From Planctomycetia bacterium (GTDB lineage: Bacteria > Planctomycetota > Planctomycetia > Pirellulales > JACPPG01): DNA of 58,559 bases. Within the stretch, counting starts at the first letter, position 1, and each line of letters opens with the position of its first letter. Of the stretch, positions 10,833 through 19,247 are shown piece by piece. The position numbers and the translations under genes were made by a program. The stretch covers positions 1 to 58,559 of the forward strand of contig JACPPG010000078.1 in NCBI GenBank assembly GCA_016191115.1, given 5' to 3'. The notes under the pieces were generated by a model, which ran no database searches, was not told the origin of the DNA, and was given only the letters and a program-made list of their open reading frames with translations.

Positions 10833-12317
10833 ATGGAGATCGACCACGACGTCTGCTATCGAGCCCTGCTGGCCCGCGATACCCGCTTCGACGGGCTGTT
10901 CTTCGTTGGCGTGAAGACGACGGGCATCTACTGCCGCCCCGTCTGCACGGCGCGGACGCCGGGCCGCGACCGGTGCCGGTTCTTCACCAGTGCCGCCCTG
11001 GCCGAGAAGGAAGGCTTTCGCCCTTGTCTGCGGTGCCGGCCTGAGTTGGCCCCCGGCCAGGCGCCCATCGACGCGGTGCGGACCGTGGCGCGGGTGGCCG
11101 CATCGCGGATCGAGGCCGGCGAGCTGAATAACGGCGGCGGCATCGACCAACTCGCTGACGATTTGGGATTGAGCTCGCGGCAGCTTCGCCGCGCCATGCG
11201 GCAGGAGTTCGGCGTGTCGCCCGTCGAATTGGCCCAGACGAAGCGTCTGCTGTTGGCCAAGCAGTTGTTGGCTGAAACCGATCTGCCGATCATCCGGGTC
11301 GCGTTCGCCAGCGGCTTTGCGAGCGTGCGGCGGTTCAACAACTTGTTCCGCGCCCACTATCGGCTGACGCCCTCGACGATGCGGCGTTCGGCCCGCGGTT
11401 CGACGGCGGACGATCGGCTGCGGCTGCGATTGGATTACCGTCCGCCGTACGCGTGGAGGCCACTCTTGCGGTTCCTCGCCGGCCGCGCCACGGCGGGCGT
11501 GGAGTGCGTCAGCGGGAACGCCTATTTGCGGACCGTGTCAATCGGCCGCGATCGGGGCTGGATTCGCGTCGAGCCAGAACCGGGTCGCAACGCGCTCTCG
11601 GTCGAGGTGGCGACCGAGCTTGTGCCAGTTTTGCCGGCCATCCTGGCGCGCCTGCGGAACTTGTTCGATCTGGACGCGCGGCCCAACGTCATCGCCGCCG
11701 ATTTGCGGGGCGATCCGCGGCTGGCACGCATCGTCAAGAGAGCACCCGGCATGCGCGTGCCCGGCGCGATGGACGGGTTCGAGCTGGCGGTGCGGGCGAT
11801 CCTGGGTCAGCGGGTGTCGGTCAAAGGGGCGACGACGCTGGCCGGCCGGCTGGCGGCCGCATTCGGCGAACCGATCGACGCGCCGCTTGCGTGCCTGAAC
11901 CGGATCGCGCCGACGGCCGAGCGCCTGGCGCAGGCGCGCCCGTCCGAATTGACCAACCTTGGCATCGCGCCGCCGCGGGCCGAAAGCGTTCTGGCGCTCG
12001 CCCGGGCCGTGGCGGCGCACGAAATCGACCTCTGGCCCGGCCTTGACCCCGAGGGCGTTGCCCGGCGGCTGGCCGAGTTGCCGGGGATCGGCGCGTGGAC
12101 AGCCGGCTACATCGCGATGCGGGCGCTCCGCTGGCCGGATGCGTTCGCCGACGGCGACCTGGGCCTTCTGAAAGCGGCGGGCCTGAAATCGCCGCGGGCG
12201 CTGCGCGACGCTTCGCAAGCCTGGCGGCCGTGGCGGGCCTACGCGGCCATGTATTTGTGGGAAAGTCTTCATTCTGTCGATAAGGAATCGATCAATGGAA
12301 AAGCTCACGCAATATAG
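10833..12317 (+). CDS. Ada N-domain / AraC HTH / AlkA glycosylase fusion
   Basis: A 494-residue fusion for alkylation damage. Residues 1-75 form an Ada-type zinc domain with the four cysteines in YCRPVC and CLRC plus CRFF; the first of them is the methyl-phosphotriester acceptor position in Ada. Residues 85-185 are an AraC-type DNA-binding region (LGLSSRQLRRAMRQEFG, FASVRRFNNLF). Residues 190-480 are an AlkA-like 3-methyladenine glycosylase with the HhH-GPD segment LPGIGAWTAGYIAMRAL followed by the catalytic-position D in WPDAFADGD. This suggests a methyl-activated regulator that is also a repair enzyme. Its last 23 bases overlap ogt, so the two are probably co-translated. Confidence 0.9.
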   Translation: MEIDHDVCYRALLARDTRFDGLFFVGVKTTGIYCRPVCTARTPGRDRCRFFTSAALAEKEGFRPCLRCRPELAPGQAPIDAVRTVARVAASRIEAGELNNGGGIDQLADDLGLSSRQLRRAMRQEFGVSPVELAQTKRLLLAKQLLAETDLPIIRVAFASGFASVRRFNNLFRAHYRLTPSTMRRSARGSTADDRLRLRLDYRPPYAWRPLLRFLAGRATAGVECVSGNAYLRTVSIGRDRGWIRVEPEPGRNALSVEVATELVPVLPAILARLRNLFDLDARPNVIAADLRGDPRLARIVKRAPGMRVPGAMDGFELAVRAILGQRVSVKGATTLAGRLAAAFGEPIDAPLACLNRIAPTAERLAQARPSELTNLGIAPPRAESVLALARAVAAHEIDLWPGLDPEGVARRLAELPGIGAWTAGYIAMRALRWPDAFADGDLGLLKAAGLKSPRALRDASQAWRPWRAYAAMYLWESLHSVDKESINGKAHAI

Positions 12318-12822
12318 CCTTGTTCCAAGCCCGCTCGGCGATTTGCTGGCCACCTCGGATGGGATGTTTCTGATCGGTCTGCACATCGTGGACTCCCGTC
12401 GGGGTCGGACTCCGCTGCCCGAATGGCGCCGCGCGGACGAGCCGTTCCGCGAAGTGCGGCGGCAACTGGAGGACTACTTCGCCGGCCGCCTGCGCAATTT
12501 CGACCTGCCGCTAAAGATGGAAGGGACGCCGTTCCAGAAGCGCGTGTGGCGGGAACTCGTGCGGATTCCGTTCGCCGCGACGATCAGCTACGCCGAGCTC
12601 GCCCGCCGCGTCGGTCAACCGGGCGCGGCCCGCGCGGTCGGCGCGGCGAACGGCCGCAACCCGATCGGCATCATCGTGCCGTGCCACCGTGTGATCGGCG
12701 CCGACGGGTCGCTGACCGGCTACGGCGGCGGGTTACCGAACAAACGCTGGCTCTTGGAACACGAGCGGATGGCGTGCCTGGGGCTCGCCGAGCCGGCGGC
12801 TGCCGTTGCCACCGACGCGTAG
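12295..12822 (+). CDS. ogt: Methylated-DNA--protein-cysteine methyltransferase
   Basis: A 175-residue suicide repair protein that moves methyl groups from O6-methylguanine to its own cysteine. The acceptor Cys130 lies in IVPCHRVIG. The preceding ISYAELARRVGQPGAARAVG is the helix-turn-helix that reads the minor groove, and GYGGGLPNKRWLLEHE is the usual C-terminal block. Its ATG lies inside the 3' end of the Ada-AlkA gene (23-bp overlap, different frame). In E. coli Ada this domain is fused to the Ada N-domain. Here AlkA occupies that place and Ogt is separate. Confidence 0.93.
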   Translation: MEKLTQYSLVPSPLGDLLATSDGMFLIGLHIVDSRRGRTPLPEWRRADEPFREVRRQLEDYFAGRLRNFDLPLKMEGTPFQKRVWRELVRIPFAATISYAELARRVGQPGAARAVGAANGRNPIGIIVPCHRVIGADGSLTGYGGGLPNKRWLLEHERMACLGLAEPAAAVATDA

Positions 12823-12869
12823 GCTGTGAGCACCATCGTTCGGTTGGCCAACCGTGCTCGCAGCGCACC

Positions 12870-13130
12870 CTACAAGCGTCGCGCGGCGTGAATCTCGCGC
12901 GAGTGCGTCATGTCGCGCGGCGTGACCGGGCGGACTTGCGATACTTCGAGCGTGACGACCGCCGTGGTATGACCGTCGAGCGCGACGAACTCCACCTCGT
13001 AGGCGTCCCCATCGGCATATGCGTGCACGATCGTCCCTACGTCGCCAGCCTCCAAGCCCTCGTCAGGCAAGCGAGCCGTCAGCACGACCCGATCGTGTTC
13101 TTTGAGTGGGATCGTCGTTCTTTCTCCCAC
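12870..13130 (-). CDS. DUF4926 domain-containing small protein
   Basis: 86 residues starting at GTG 13130. It matches the DUF4926 pattern: KEHDRVVLTARLPDEGLEAG, then DVGTIVHAYADGDAYEVEF and VALDGHTTAVVTLEVSQVRP. This predicts a small beta-rich (SH3-like) fold. The molecular role is unknown. Its start lies inside the 3' end of the broken DUF6883 gene in another frame (52-bp overlap). The two were therefore once translationally linked, and DUF4926 may have depended on that transcript. Confidence 0.8.
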   Translation of the reverse strand: MGERTTIPLKEHDRVVLTARLPDEGLEAGDVGTIVHAYADGDAYEVEFVALDGHTTAVVTLEVSQVRPVTPRDMTHSREIHAARRL

Positions 13131-13617
13131 GGATACGCTCTGACCAATCGCGGGATTTGGCTGCCGTGATCGACGATCCAGACGGTTCTCGCCCGCGGCG
13201 AGCTCCCGCCGGGCGTCACAAGGGCTCCATCCACAAGATACTTCCGTCCGTGACGAGACTCCACGCTTTGCGACTTGGTGCCAGGGCCGTTCACAGATTC
13301 AAGCTGGACGGCGGCGGGCGGGAAAGTGGGACAGGCACCGAGACGAAACGTTGGTCTGAAAGGGCTTGCGCTGTTTATGCTCGGAGCCAGTCCCATTTTC
13401 CCGCCTCGCCATTTTGAAAAACAGGATGGCCCTGGACTTGGTGCTCTTCGGCCACGCGGCGCAGGGCGGCCGCAAGTTCGTCCCCCTTTTCAACCCGGAA
13501 GCCCAATGCCGTGAAGAATCTCGCCTTCGGAGCGCCGTCCGCGTGAAGAGGATTTAACAAATACTCGACGACCTTCTCGCGAGTCACCGCGGCCTGCTCA
13601 ACGTGAGGGAGCTTCAC
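13079..13617 (-). pseudogene. DUF6883 gene interrupted by an F1 element
   Basis: Two halves of one gene lie on either side of an F1 repeat. The N-terminal half (13617 down to 13435) reads MKLPHVEQAAVTREKVVEYL through ALRRVAEEHQV. The C-terminal half (13281 down to 13079) reads GRKYLVDGALVTPGG and RTVWIVDHGSQIPRLVRAYP. I recognise these as the beginning and end of DUF6883 domains, which are normally about 110 residues. The break coincides with the 10-bp target duplication. If the element and one duplication copy are removed in silico, the halves are still one base out of frame, so a second small lesion has occurred. It overlaps DUF4926 at its 3' end. Confidence 0.75.
13282..13434 (+). repeat. 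F1 hairpin MITE, copy 2 (complete, 10-bp target duplication, inside DUF6883)
   Basis: 153 bp from CAGGGCCGTTCACAG to GGATGGCCCTG. A perfect 10-bp direct repeat GACTTGGTGC is at 13272-13281 and 13435-13444. Orientation is plus. The duplicated 10 bases encode part of the DUF6883 protein, so the pre-insertion site can be reconstructed. Confidence 0.92.
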
Positions 13618-13634
13618 GCGCGTGGCACTTTCGT

Positions 13635-14669
13635 CTACGGGAGGCCGTCGGGCACCTCGCGCGGCTCATCAAACACCCGCCAGCGGCCCGGCGGCACGTC
13701 GGCGAAGGCTTCCTGGAAGCGCTCGCCGTGGGGCGGGTCGCCGGCCAGGCTGCGGATGAAGATGCCGACCACTTGCTCCGGGTACTGCCGGGCGAGTTGG
13801 CCGTAGATTTCCGGGTCGCGCTGGCCGGAATCGCCCACCAGCGCGAAGCGGCGGCCGGGGAGCGTGTCGATGATCGCGGAGATAGCCAGCCGCTTGGCCG
13901 TGCCGCGCAGGCTGGGGCGCAGCGTGCGGCCCTCCTTCCAGCGGAAGTGCCGCATGTGGAACGTGCCGCCGGGGAAGCCGTGGCCGGCGAGGAAGTCGGC
14001 CAAGGGCGCGAAGAGCTGCCAAGGGCTGCGCGACACGTAGTGGAACGCGGCGCCCGCCGCGCCCCACCGCGCGTACAGCTCGGCCATGCCGGGCACCGCC
14101 TCGAAGGCGCGCAGGAACGTCTGGCGGAAGAGCAGCCGCCGCTCGCCGACGTGCGAGATTTTGATCGTATCGTCGATGTCGGAGACGACCGACAGGCCGG
14201 AAGCCCCCAAGAGGTGCACGGCGCCGGCGCAGGCGCGCTCGTCGCCCGGTGGCAGGAGCGCCTCGTAGGGCAGCCAGCAGTCGCCCGGTGCGGCATCCTC
14301 ACTGGCGCCAATCACGTCGGACGGAAGGCGCAGCGCGTCGGTGACATGTCCGTTGGGGGCCGACGGCCCGAGCGCGTACGACTTCTCGCCAACGCGGACG
14401 TTCACCACCTTCCCGCCCCGGTTGTCGACCAGGAAGGCCCGCATCCGCTCGTTGAATAGCGCGGCCTCGGCGCCGGCCGGCTCGACGCCCAACAGCCCGC
14501 GAACCATGGCCAGCACCACGGCGCGGCGGCGCGAGTCCTCCTCCGGCCGGTAAACCCAGCCGTGGATCGGCACGTGCCACTGGCCCGCCGCACGGTCGAA
14601 ATGGCCGATCGTGGGGAAAAAGATTACCCGCTCGTCCTGCTCGATGTTGGGCTGGGATTTGTGGGGCAT
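13635..14669 (-). CDS. App1-like phosphatidate phosphatase (DUF2183)
   Basis: 344 residues from ATG 14669. An N-terminal region of about 150 residues (IFFPTIGHFDRAAGQWHVPI, HGWVYRPEEDSRRR) precedes a HAD-like catalytic domain. The DxDxT motif is in SVVSDIDDTIKISHV near residue 180. This is followed by GMAELYARWGAAG, FHMRHFRWKEG and a C-terminal LVGDSGQRDPEIYGQLA block. These are hallmarks of the App1/DUF2183 family. In yeast App1 is a Mg-dependent phosphatidate phosphatase, but the bacterial substrate is not established. It lies on the same strand as, and just upstream of, the DUF6883 pseudogene. Confidence 0.85.
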   Translation of the reverse strand: MPHKSQPNIEQDERVIFFPTIGHFDRAAGQWHVPIHGWVYRPEEDSRRRAVVLAMVRGLLGVEPAGAEAALFNERMRAFLVDNRGGKVVNVRVGEKSYALGPSAPNGHVTDALRLPSDVIGASEDAAPGDCWLPYEALLPPGDERACAGAVHLLGASGLSVVSDIDDTIKISHVGERRLLFRQTFLRAFEAVPGMAELYARWGAAGAAFHYVSRSPWQLFAPLADFLAGHGFPGGTFHMRHFRWKEGRTLRPSLRGTAKRLAISAIIDTLPGRRFALVGDSGQRDPEIYGQLARQYPEQVVGIFIRSLAGDPPHGERFQEAFADVPPGRWRVFDEPREVPDGLP

Positions 14670-14683
14670 GCTTGCGACGTCTC

Positions 14684-14714
14684 AGCGAGCCGAGGGGTTT
14701 ATCCCCTCGGTCTT
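14684..14714. repeat. GCGAGCCG-ggTTTATCCc-CGG palindromic repeat
   Basis: GCGAGCCGAGGGGTTTATCC followed by CCTCGGTCT. This is a short palindrome around a TTTATCC or AAACC centre. The family recurs at 19131-19160, 20908-20938 and 53305-53333, each time with a CCGGGNTAAACCCGG-type stem and a GAGC flank on one side. Confidence 0.6.
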
Positions 14715-14955
14715 ACGTTAACCATCGTCGTTCGGCGCCGGAGTTTTGCACTCGCCGCGTGGCCGCGGCGGCTAAGCGGGTCACTGCCGGCCGGCTTGCA
14801 CACCGCTGCCGGTTGCCTGCTGCCCTGCTGCCGGCTTTCCTGCTAACATGACGGACCGGCATTTCGTTTGCAGCCCCGTGTTCTCGCAGGGAGTCGCGGC
14901 GCCCCAGTCTCGCCGTCCGCGTTTCGCCTCCCAAAAACCAACCAAGAATCATTCC

Positions 14956-16245
14956 ATGAATCGCGTGCTGGCGTTGGTGCTGGGCGGGGGTCGTGGGCAG
15001 CGGCTCTACCCGCTCACTAAGTTCCGCTCGAAGCCGGCCGTGCCGCTGGGGGGCAAGTACCGGCTGATCGACATCCCCATCTCCAACTGCATCTCCAGTG
15101 GCCTCAAGCGCATCTATGTCCTTACGCAGTTCAATTCGGTCAGCTTGCACCGGCACATTCGCCGCGCCTACAACTTCGATTCCTTCAGCGGCGGGTTCGT
15201 CGAAATCCTCGCCGCCCAGCAAACGCTCGACGCCTCGGACTGGTACCAGGGCACGGCCGACGCGGTGCGGCAGAACCTCCGCTACATCCAGCAGCCCGCC
15301 ATCGACCACGTGCTGGTGCTGTCGGGCGACCAATTGTACCGCATGGATTTCCGGCGGATGCTGTCGGCCCACCATGACTCGCGCGCGGACGTGACGATCG
15401 CCGCCCTGCCCGTCGATCGGCAGGCCGCCGCCGGCTTCGGCATCATGCGGGTCGATGATGCGGGGCGCGTGGTGGGCTTCCTGGAAAAGCCCAAGACCCT
15501 CGAAGAGCTGAAGCTGGTGCGGACCGATCCGGCGTGGATCGACCGCCAGGGCGTGGCCAGCCGCGGCCGCGAGTGCCTGGCCAGCATGGGCATCTACCTG
15601 TTCAACCGACGGACGCTCGTCGATTTGTTGACCAAGACCGACTACCACGATTTCGGCAAGGAAATTTTCCCCGCCTCGATCCGCACGCAGAAGGTGCAGG
15701 TGTACCTGTTCGACGGCTATTGGGAAGACATCGGCACGATCAAGTCGTTCTACCAGGCGAACCTGGACCTGGCCGCGCCGGAGCCGCCTTTCCCGCTGAC
15801 CTCGGCCGTGCAGCCCATCTACTCGCACGCGCGGTTTCTGGCCCCGTCGCGGATCGGCGGGGCCACGATCAAGCAAAGCCTGCTGGCAGACGGTTGCGAC
15901 ATCGGCGAAGGGGCGGTGATCGAAAACAGCGTCGTCGGCCTCCGCTGCCAGATCGGCAGCAACTGCACCATCCGCGACTCGATCCTGATGGGAGCCGACT
16001 TCTACCAGACGCCCGACGACCTGGCCGCCGACCTCGCGGCCGGGCAGCCGCCGATCGGCATCGGCGCTGAAACCGTGATCGAGGGGGCGATCCTCGACAA
16101 GAACTGCCGCGTGGGCCGCGGCGTGCGGATCGCCAACGACCGGCACGTCGAGGACTCGCCCGAGACGCCGCAAGCGCTTGTGCGCGACGGCATCGTGGTG
16201 GTGCCGAAGGAGGCAGTGCTACCGGACAACTGGCGGCTGGCGTAG
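14956..16245 (+). CDS. glgC: Glucose-1-phosphate adenylyltransferase
   Basis: 429 residues making ADP-glucose for glycogen synthesis. ATG 14956 gives MNRVLALVLGGGRGQRLYPL, the nucleotide-binding signature of GlgC. A longer frame from 14848 lacks family support. KPAVPLGGKYRLIDIPISNC, DWYQGTADAVRQN, VLSGDQLYRMD and FDGYWEDIGTI are all present. The C-terminal 130 residues form a left-handed beta-helix (hexapeptide-like GGATIKQSLLADGCDIGEGA). The allosteric arginine/lysine region at the N-terminus (LTKFRSKPAV) is conserved. No other glycogen gene is adjacent. Confidence 0.93.
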   Translation: MNRVLALVLGGGRGQRLYPLTKFRSKPAVPLGGKYRLIDIPISNCISSGLKRIYVLTQFNSVSLHRHIRRAYNFDSFSGGFVEILAAQQTLDASDWYQGTADAVRQNLRYIQQPAIDHVLVLSGDQLYRMDFRRMLSAHHDSRADVTIAALPVDRQAAAGFGIMRVDDAGRVVGFLEKPKTLEELKLVRTDPAWIDRQGVASRGRECLASMGIYLFNRRTLVDLLTKTDYHDFGKEIFPASIRTQKVQVYLFDGYWEDIGTIKSFYQANLDLAAPEPPFPLTSAVQPIYSHARFLAPSRIGGATIKQSLLADGCDIGEGAVIENSVVGLRCQIGSNCTIRDSILMGADFYQTPDDLAADLAAGQPPIGIGAETVIEGAILDKNCRVGRGVRIANDRHVEDSPETPQALVRDGIVVVPKEAVLPDNWRLA

Positions 16246-16332
16246 GTGCGCTCTCGCGCACCGGAATCCGCGGTTGACGGTTCAATCGGTGCTCGCAGAG
16301 CGTCTCGGGTGCCAATGCCATGGCGCCAGGAG

Positions 16333-16369
16333 CCGCGGCTTGGCGGGAGCCTCGCCCCCTCCCCCTCCC
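16333..16369. repeat. Half copy of the GGGAGGGCGAGG palindromic repeat
   Basis: CCGCGGCTTGGCGGGAGCCT followed by CGCCCCCTCCCCCTCCC is the right half of the 9606-9669 repeat family, read on the opposite strand. It lies between the convergent glgC and fusA genes, 28 bases from the fusA stop. Confidence 0.5.
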
Positions 16370-16397
16370 GAACGTGCCATCTCTCCGTGGCAGCGGC

Positions 16398-18467
16398 CTA
16401 CAAAAACCCTTGCAGCACCTCGGCCGGCGCGGGCCCGTAGTGCGACGGCGTCAGCGACGCGCTCGCCCGGCCCTGGCTCAAGCCCCGCATGGCCCCGGAA
16501 TAGCCGAACAGGTTCGCCAGTGGCGCCTGGGCCTCGATCACCGTGTCGCGGCCCCGCGGCGAAGTGTGCGTGATAACCGCGCGGCGCTGCTGCAAGTCGG
16601 CCACGAAATCGCCCATGTACTCCTCCGGCACGACGATATCGAGCTTCATGATCGGCTCCAAAAGCACGACGCCTGCTGCCTCGAGTGCCTTGTGGAACGC
16701 GTCGGCCGCCGCCCGGCGGAACGCCAGGTCGTTCGATTCCCCCTCGCGCCACTCGCCCCCCAATACGGTGATTTTCGCCTTCATCAGCGGGAATCCGAGC
16801 GATCCGCCACCCTGGGCCTGCTGCGTCAGCACCTCAAGGGCCGCGGCCAGAAACGCCGGCGGCACGCCATCGCCCGCCTGGCTCGTGACGGTGACCGCCT
16901 GCGAACCCTCGAACGGTTCCAGCCGGATCTTCACCTTGGCAAACAGCGCCTGCCCGCCGATCGCCTGGTGGCATTCCCCCGCGACTTCAACCGCCTTCTC
17001 GACCGTCTCGCGATAGCTGACGCGCGGTTTGTGGACCCGCACGTTCAGCCGATAATCGCGCAACAGCACGTTCTTGACTCGCTCCAGGTGCAGCTCGCCC
17101 ATGCCGCTGATCAACGTCTGGCCCGTCTCCTCGCTTTCCCGCGCCCGAAACGTCGGGTCTTGCCGCTTGTACATCTCCAGCGCGTCGGCCAGCTTCTTGC
17201 GCTCCGCCGAACTCTCCGGCTCGATGGCCATCGAGATCACGGTCTCGGGAAACGTGATCGATTCCAGCAGGATCGGCTCTTTGGGATCGCACAGCGTGTC
17301 GCCGGTGACCGAGTGCCTTAGACCGATAATGCCCACGATGTCCCCCGCCTCGACGCGTTCGACTTGCTCGCGGCGGTCGGCCTGCAAGTGCCAAAGCTGG
17401 CTGATGTTTTCCTTCTTGTCGCTGCGCGGATTGTAAGCCCGGCTGTTCGCCTTCAATTCGCCCGAATAGACGCGTATGTAGTGCAGATCGCCGTGCTTGT
17501 CGGCCTGGATCTTGAACACCAGCCCGCAGAAGGGCTGGTCGAGCGTGGGTTTGCGCGTCAGGCGCACGTCGGGTTTCTCGGGATTCGTGCCCTCGACCGC
17601 GGGCAGGTCGGCCGGGCTCGGCAGATACCAGGCCACCGCGTCCAAGACCGGTTGCACCCCCGCATGGTCCAAGGCCGAACCGCACACGACGGGCACCACG
17701 AAATTGTGAATCGTCGCCGTGCGGATGACCCGGCGAATCAACTCCTCGGGCACGTCCTCCTCGGCCAAAAGCAGCTCGCCCAATTCGTTCGAGTAGTCGA
17801 AGAGCCGGTCGAGCATCCGGCCGCGCCACTCGTCAGCGCCGGCTTCAAGCTCGGCGGGAATGTCGCTTTCGGCGACTTCGGCCCCCTGGCTTTCCTCGCT
17901 GAAGGTGAGCATCTTGCGACGCACCAGGTCGATGACGCCTCGAAAAGCGTCGGGCATGTGGGGCGGGCCCACGCCCGCCGGAATCTGGATGGCCAAGGGA
18001 TGCCCGTCGAGGCGATTGCGGATCTCCTCGAGCGTGCCGTAGAAGTCGGCCCCCTCGCGGTCCATCTTGTTGATGAAGGCGATCCGCGGGACGTGGTACC
18101 GGTCCGCCTGCCGCCACACCGTCTCGCTTTGGGCCTCCACCCCTTCGCGGGCACTGAACACCACCACGCCCCCGTCCAGCACGCGCAGACTGCGTTCCAC
18201 CTCGGCCGTGAAGTCGACGTGACCGGGCGTATCGATCAGGTTGACCACCACGTCCTTCCAGCGAAAGGTGACGCAGGCGGCGTTGATCGTGATGCCGCGC
18301 TCCTGCTCCTCGGGATCGAAGTCGGTGACGGTCGTCCCCTTGTCGACGTCCCCCATGCGGTGCGTGGTCCCGCTGTAGTACAGCATCCGCTCGGTGAGCG
18401 TGGTCTTGCCCGCGTCGATGTGGGCAATGATGCCGATGTTGCGGAGATCGGTAAGCTTGCGGGCCAT
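16398..18467 (-). CDS. fusA: Translation elongation factor G
   Basis: A 689-residue ribosomal translocase. G1 is AHIDAGKTTLTERML and the switch region is DKGTTVTDFDPEEQERGITI. G3 is DTPGHVDFTAEVERSLRVLD, G4 is INKMDREGADF, and G5 is VVCGSALDHAGVQ. Domains III-V follow, with GMGELHLERVKNVL and the domain IV RVHKPRVSYRETVEKAVEV. The wording of the G-domain resembles the organelle-like spdEFG branch as I remember it, which would need a tree to confirm. It is the third gene of the rpsL-rpsG-fusA cluster. A terminator-like hairpin separates it from rpsG. Confidence 0.93.
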   Translation of the reverse strand: MARKLTDLRNIGIIAHIDAGKTTLTERMLYYSGTTHRMGDVDKGTTVTDFDPEEQERGITINAACVTFRWKDVVVNLIDTPGHVDFTAEVERSLRVLDGGVVVFSAREGVEAQSETVWRQADRYHVPRIAFINKMDREGADFYGTLEEIRNRLDGHPLAIQIPAGVGPPHMPDAFRGVIDLVRRKMLTFSEESQGAEVAESDIPAELEAGADEWRGRMLDRLFDYSNELGELLLAEEDVPEELIRRVIRTATIHNFVVPVVCGSALDHAGVQPVLDAVAWYLPSPADLPAVEGTNPEKPDVRLTRKPTLDQPFCGLVFKIQADKHGDLHYIRVYSGELKANSRAYNPRSDKKENISQLWHLQADRREQVERVEAGDIVGIIGLRHSVTGDTLCDPKEPILLESITFPETVISMAIEPESSAERKKLADALEMYKRQDPTFRARESEETGQTLISGMGELHLERVKNVLLRDYRLNVRVHKPRVSYRETVEKAVEVAGECHQAIGGQALFAKVKIRLEPFEGSQAVTVTSQAGDGVPPAFLAAALEVLTQQAQGGGSLGFPLMKAKITVLGGEWREGESNDLAFRRAAADAFHKALEAAGVVLLEPIMKLDIVVPEEYMGDFVADLQQRRAVITHTSPRGRDTVIEAQAPLANLFGYSGAMRGLSQGRASASLTPSHYGPAPAEVLQGFL

Positions 18468-18568
18468 GGCTGGCTAACGGCGGGGCGGGGCGATGATGGA
18501 TTAGAGAATGATGCTAAGAATGGCCGCGGCGCACAAGGTTTCTACGCACGTTGCGTCCCGTCGGGCGC

Positions 18569-18612
18569 AAAAACAACGCCGTGCCCGGGGCCCGGAGGCC
18601 GCGGGGCACGGC
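18569..18612 (-). terminator. Intrinsic terminator or attenuator between rpsG and fusA
   Basis: Read on the minus strand, GCCGTGCCC (18612-18604) and GGGCACGGC (18586-18578) form a perfect 9-bp stem that can extend inward through GC-rich sequence. It is followed by GTTGTTTTT (18577-18569). This lies just after the rpsG stop and before the fusA start, so it could lower fusA output relative to the ribosomal proteins. Confidence 0.65.
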
Positions 18613-18631
18613 GAACATCAATTTCGGGTTT

Positions 18632-19102
18632 TTACCAGGCGAAGTGGGCAAAGGCCTTGTTGGCGTCGGCCATGCGGTGGACGTTTTCGCGGCGCGAGAC
18701 GGCGGCGCCTTCGCGGTTGTAGGCCGCGGCCAACTCCTCGGCCAGCTTCTCGTGCATCGGTCGCCCCTTCTTTTCGCGGACTGCCAACAAAAGCCAGCGA
18801 ATGGCCAGCGACTGCTGGCGATTGCGGTTCACCTGCATCGGCACCTGGTAGGCGGCGCCGCCGACGCGCTTCGAGCGGACTTCCACCTCGGGCTTCACGT
18901 TGCTCACGGCTTGCGTGAAGACGTCGATCGGCTCGGCGTCCTTCACCTTGTCTTTGATGATGTCGAGCGCTCGGTAGAACACCTGCTGCGCGACGCTCTT
19001 TTTCCCGTCGTGCATCAGGCAGTTGATGAACTTGGCGGCCAGCAGCGATCCGTGACGCGGATCGGGTACAAGCGATTTGCGGCTGGCAGTAATGCGGCCC
19101 AT
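18632..19102 (-). CDS. rpsG: 30S ribosomal protein S7
   Basis: A 156-residue small-subunit protein that nucleates the 16S rRNA 3' domain. The sequence runs from MGRITASRKSLVPDPRHGS to ENVHRMADANKAFAHFAW and contains KFINCLMHDGKKSVAQ, VKPEVEVRSKRVGGAAYQVP and AIRWLL, all standard for S7. The length is normal. It is the middle gene of the str operon. The gap to rpsL (145 bp) is unusually wide for this operon and holds two repeat families. Confidence 0.97.
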   Translation of the reverse strand: MGRITASRKSLVPDPRHGSLLAAKFINCLMHDGKKSVAQQVFYRALDIIKDKVKDAEPIDVFTQAVSNVKPEVEVRSKRVGGAAYQVPMQVNRNRQQSLAIRWLLLAVREKKGRPMHEKLAEELAAAYNREGAAVSRRENVHRMADANKAFAHFAW

Positions 19103-19130
19103 GATCGTTCCTGGTTGCTTTTTCTGTCCA

Positions 19131-19245
19131 GCGAGCCGCCGGGTTTATCCCGGCGGTCTCTCCGATGTCACTCTAGCCTCTGGCCTGTCGCCTCAAGCCT
19201 GGTTTCCGATGTCACTCTAGCCTGTGGCTGTCACCTCGGGCCTGA
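19131..19245. repeat. Palindrome plus tandem CTCTAGCCTGTGGCCT repeats between rpsG and rpsL
   Basis: 19131-19160 is a copy of the GCGAGCCGCCGGGTTTATCC palindrome family. Next come two tandem copies of a unit of about 34 bp (19161-19192 and 19205-19238), TCCGATGTCACTCTAGCCT then STGGCCTGTCGCCTC with small differences. The CTCTAGCCTGTGGCCT part recurs at 24000-24031 and, reversed, near 44385-44412. Such insertions inside a ribosomal protein operon are notable but leave both reading frames intact. Confidence 0.65.
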
Positions 19246-19247
19246 TC

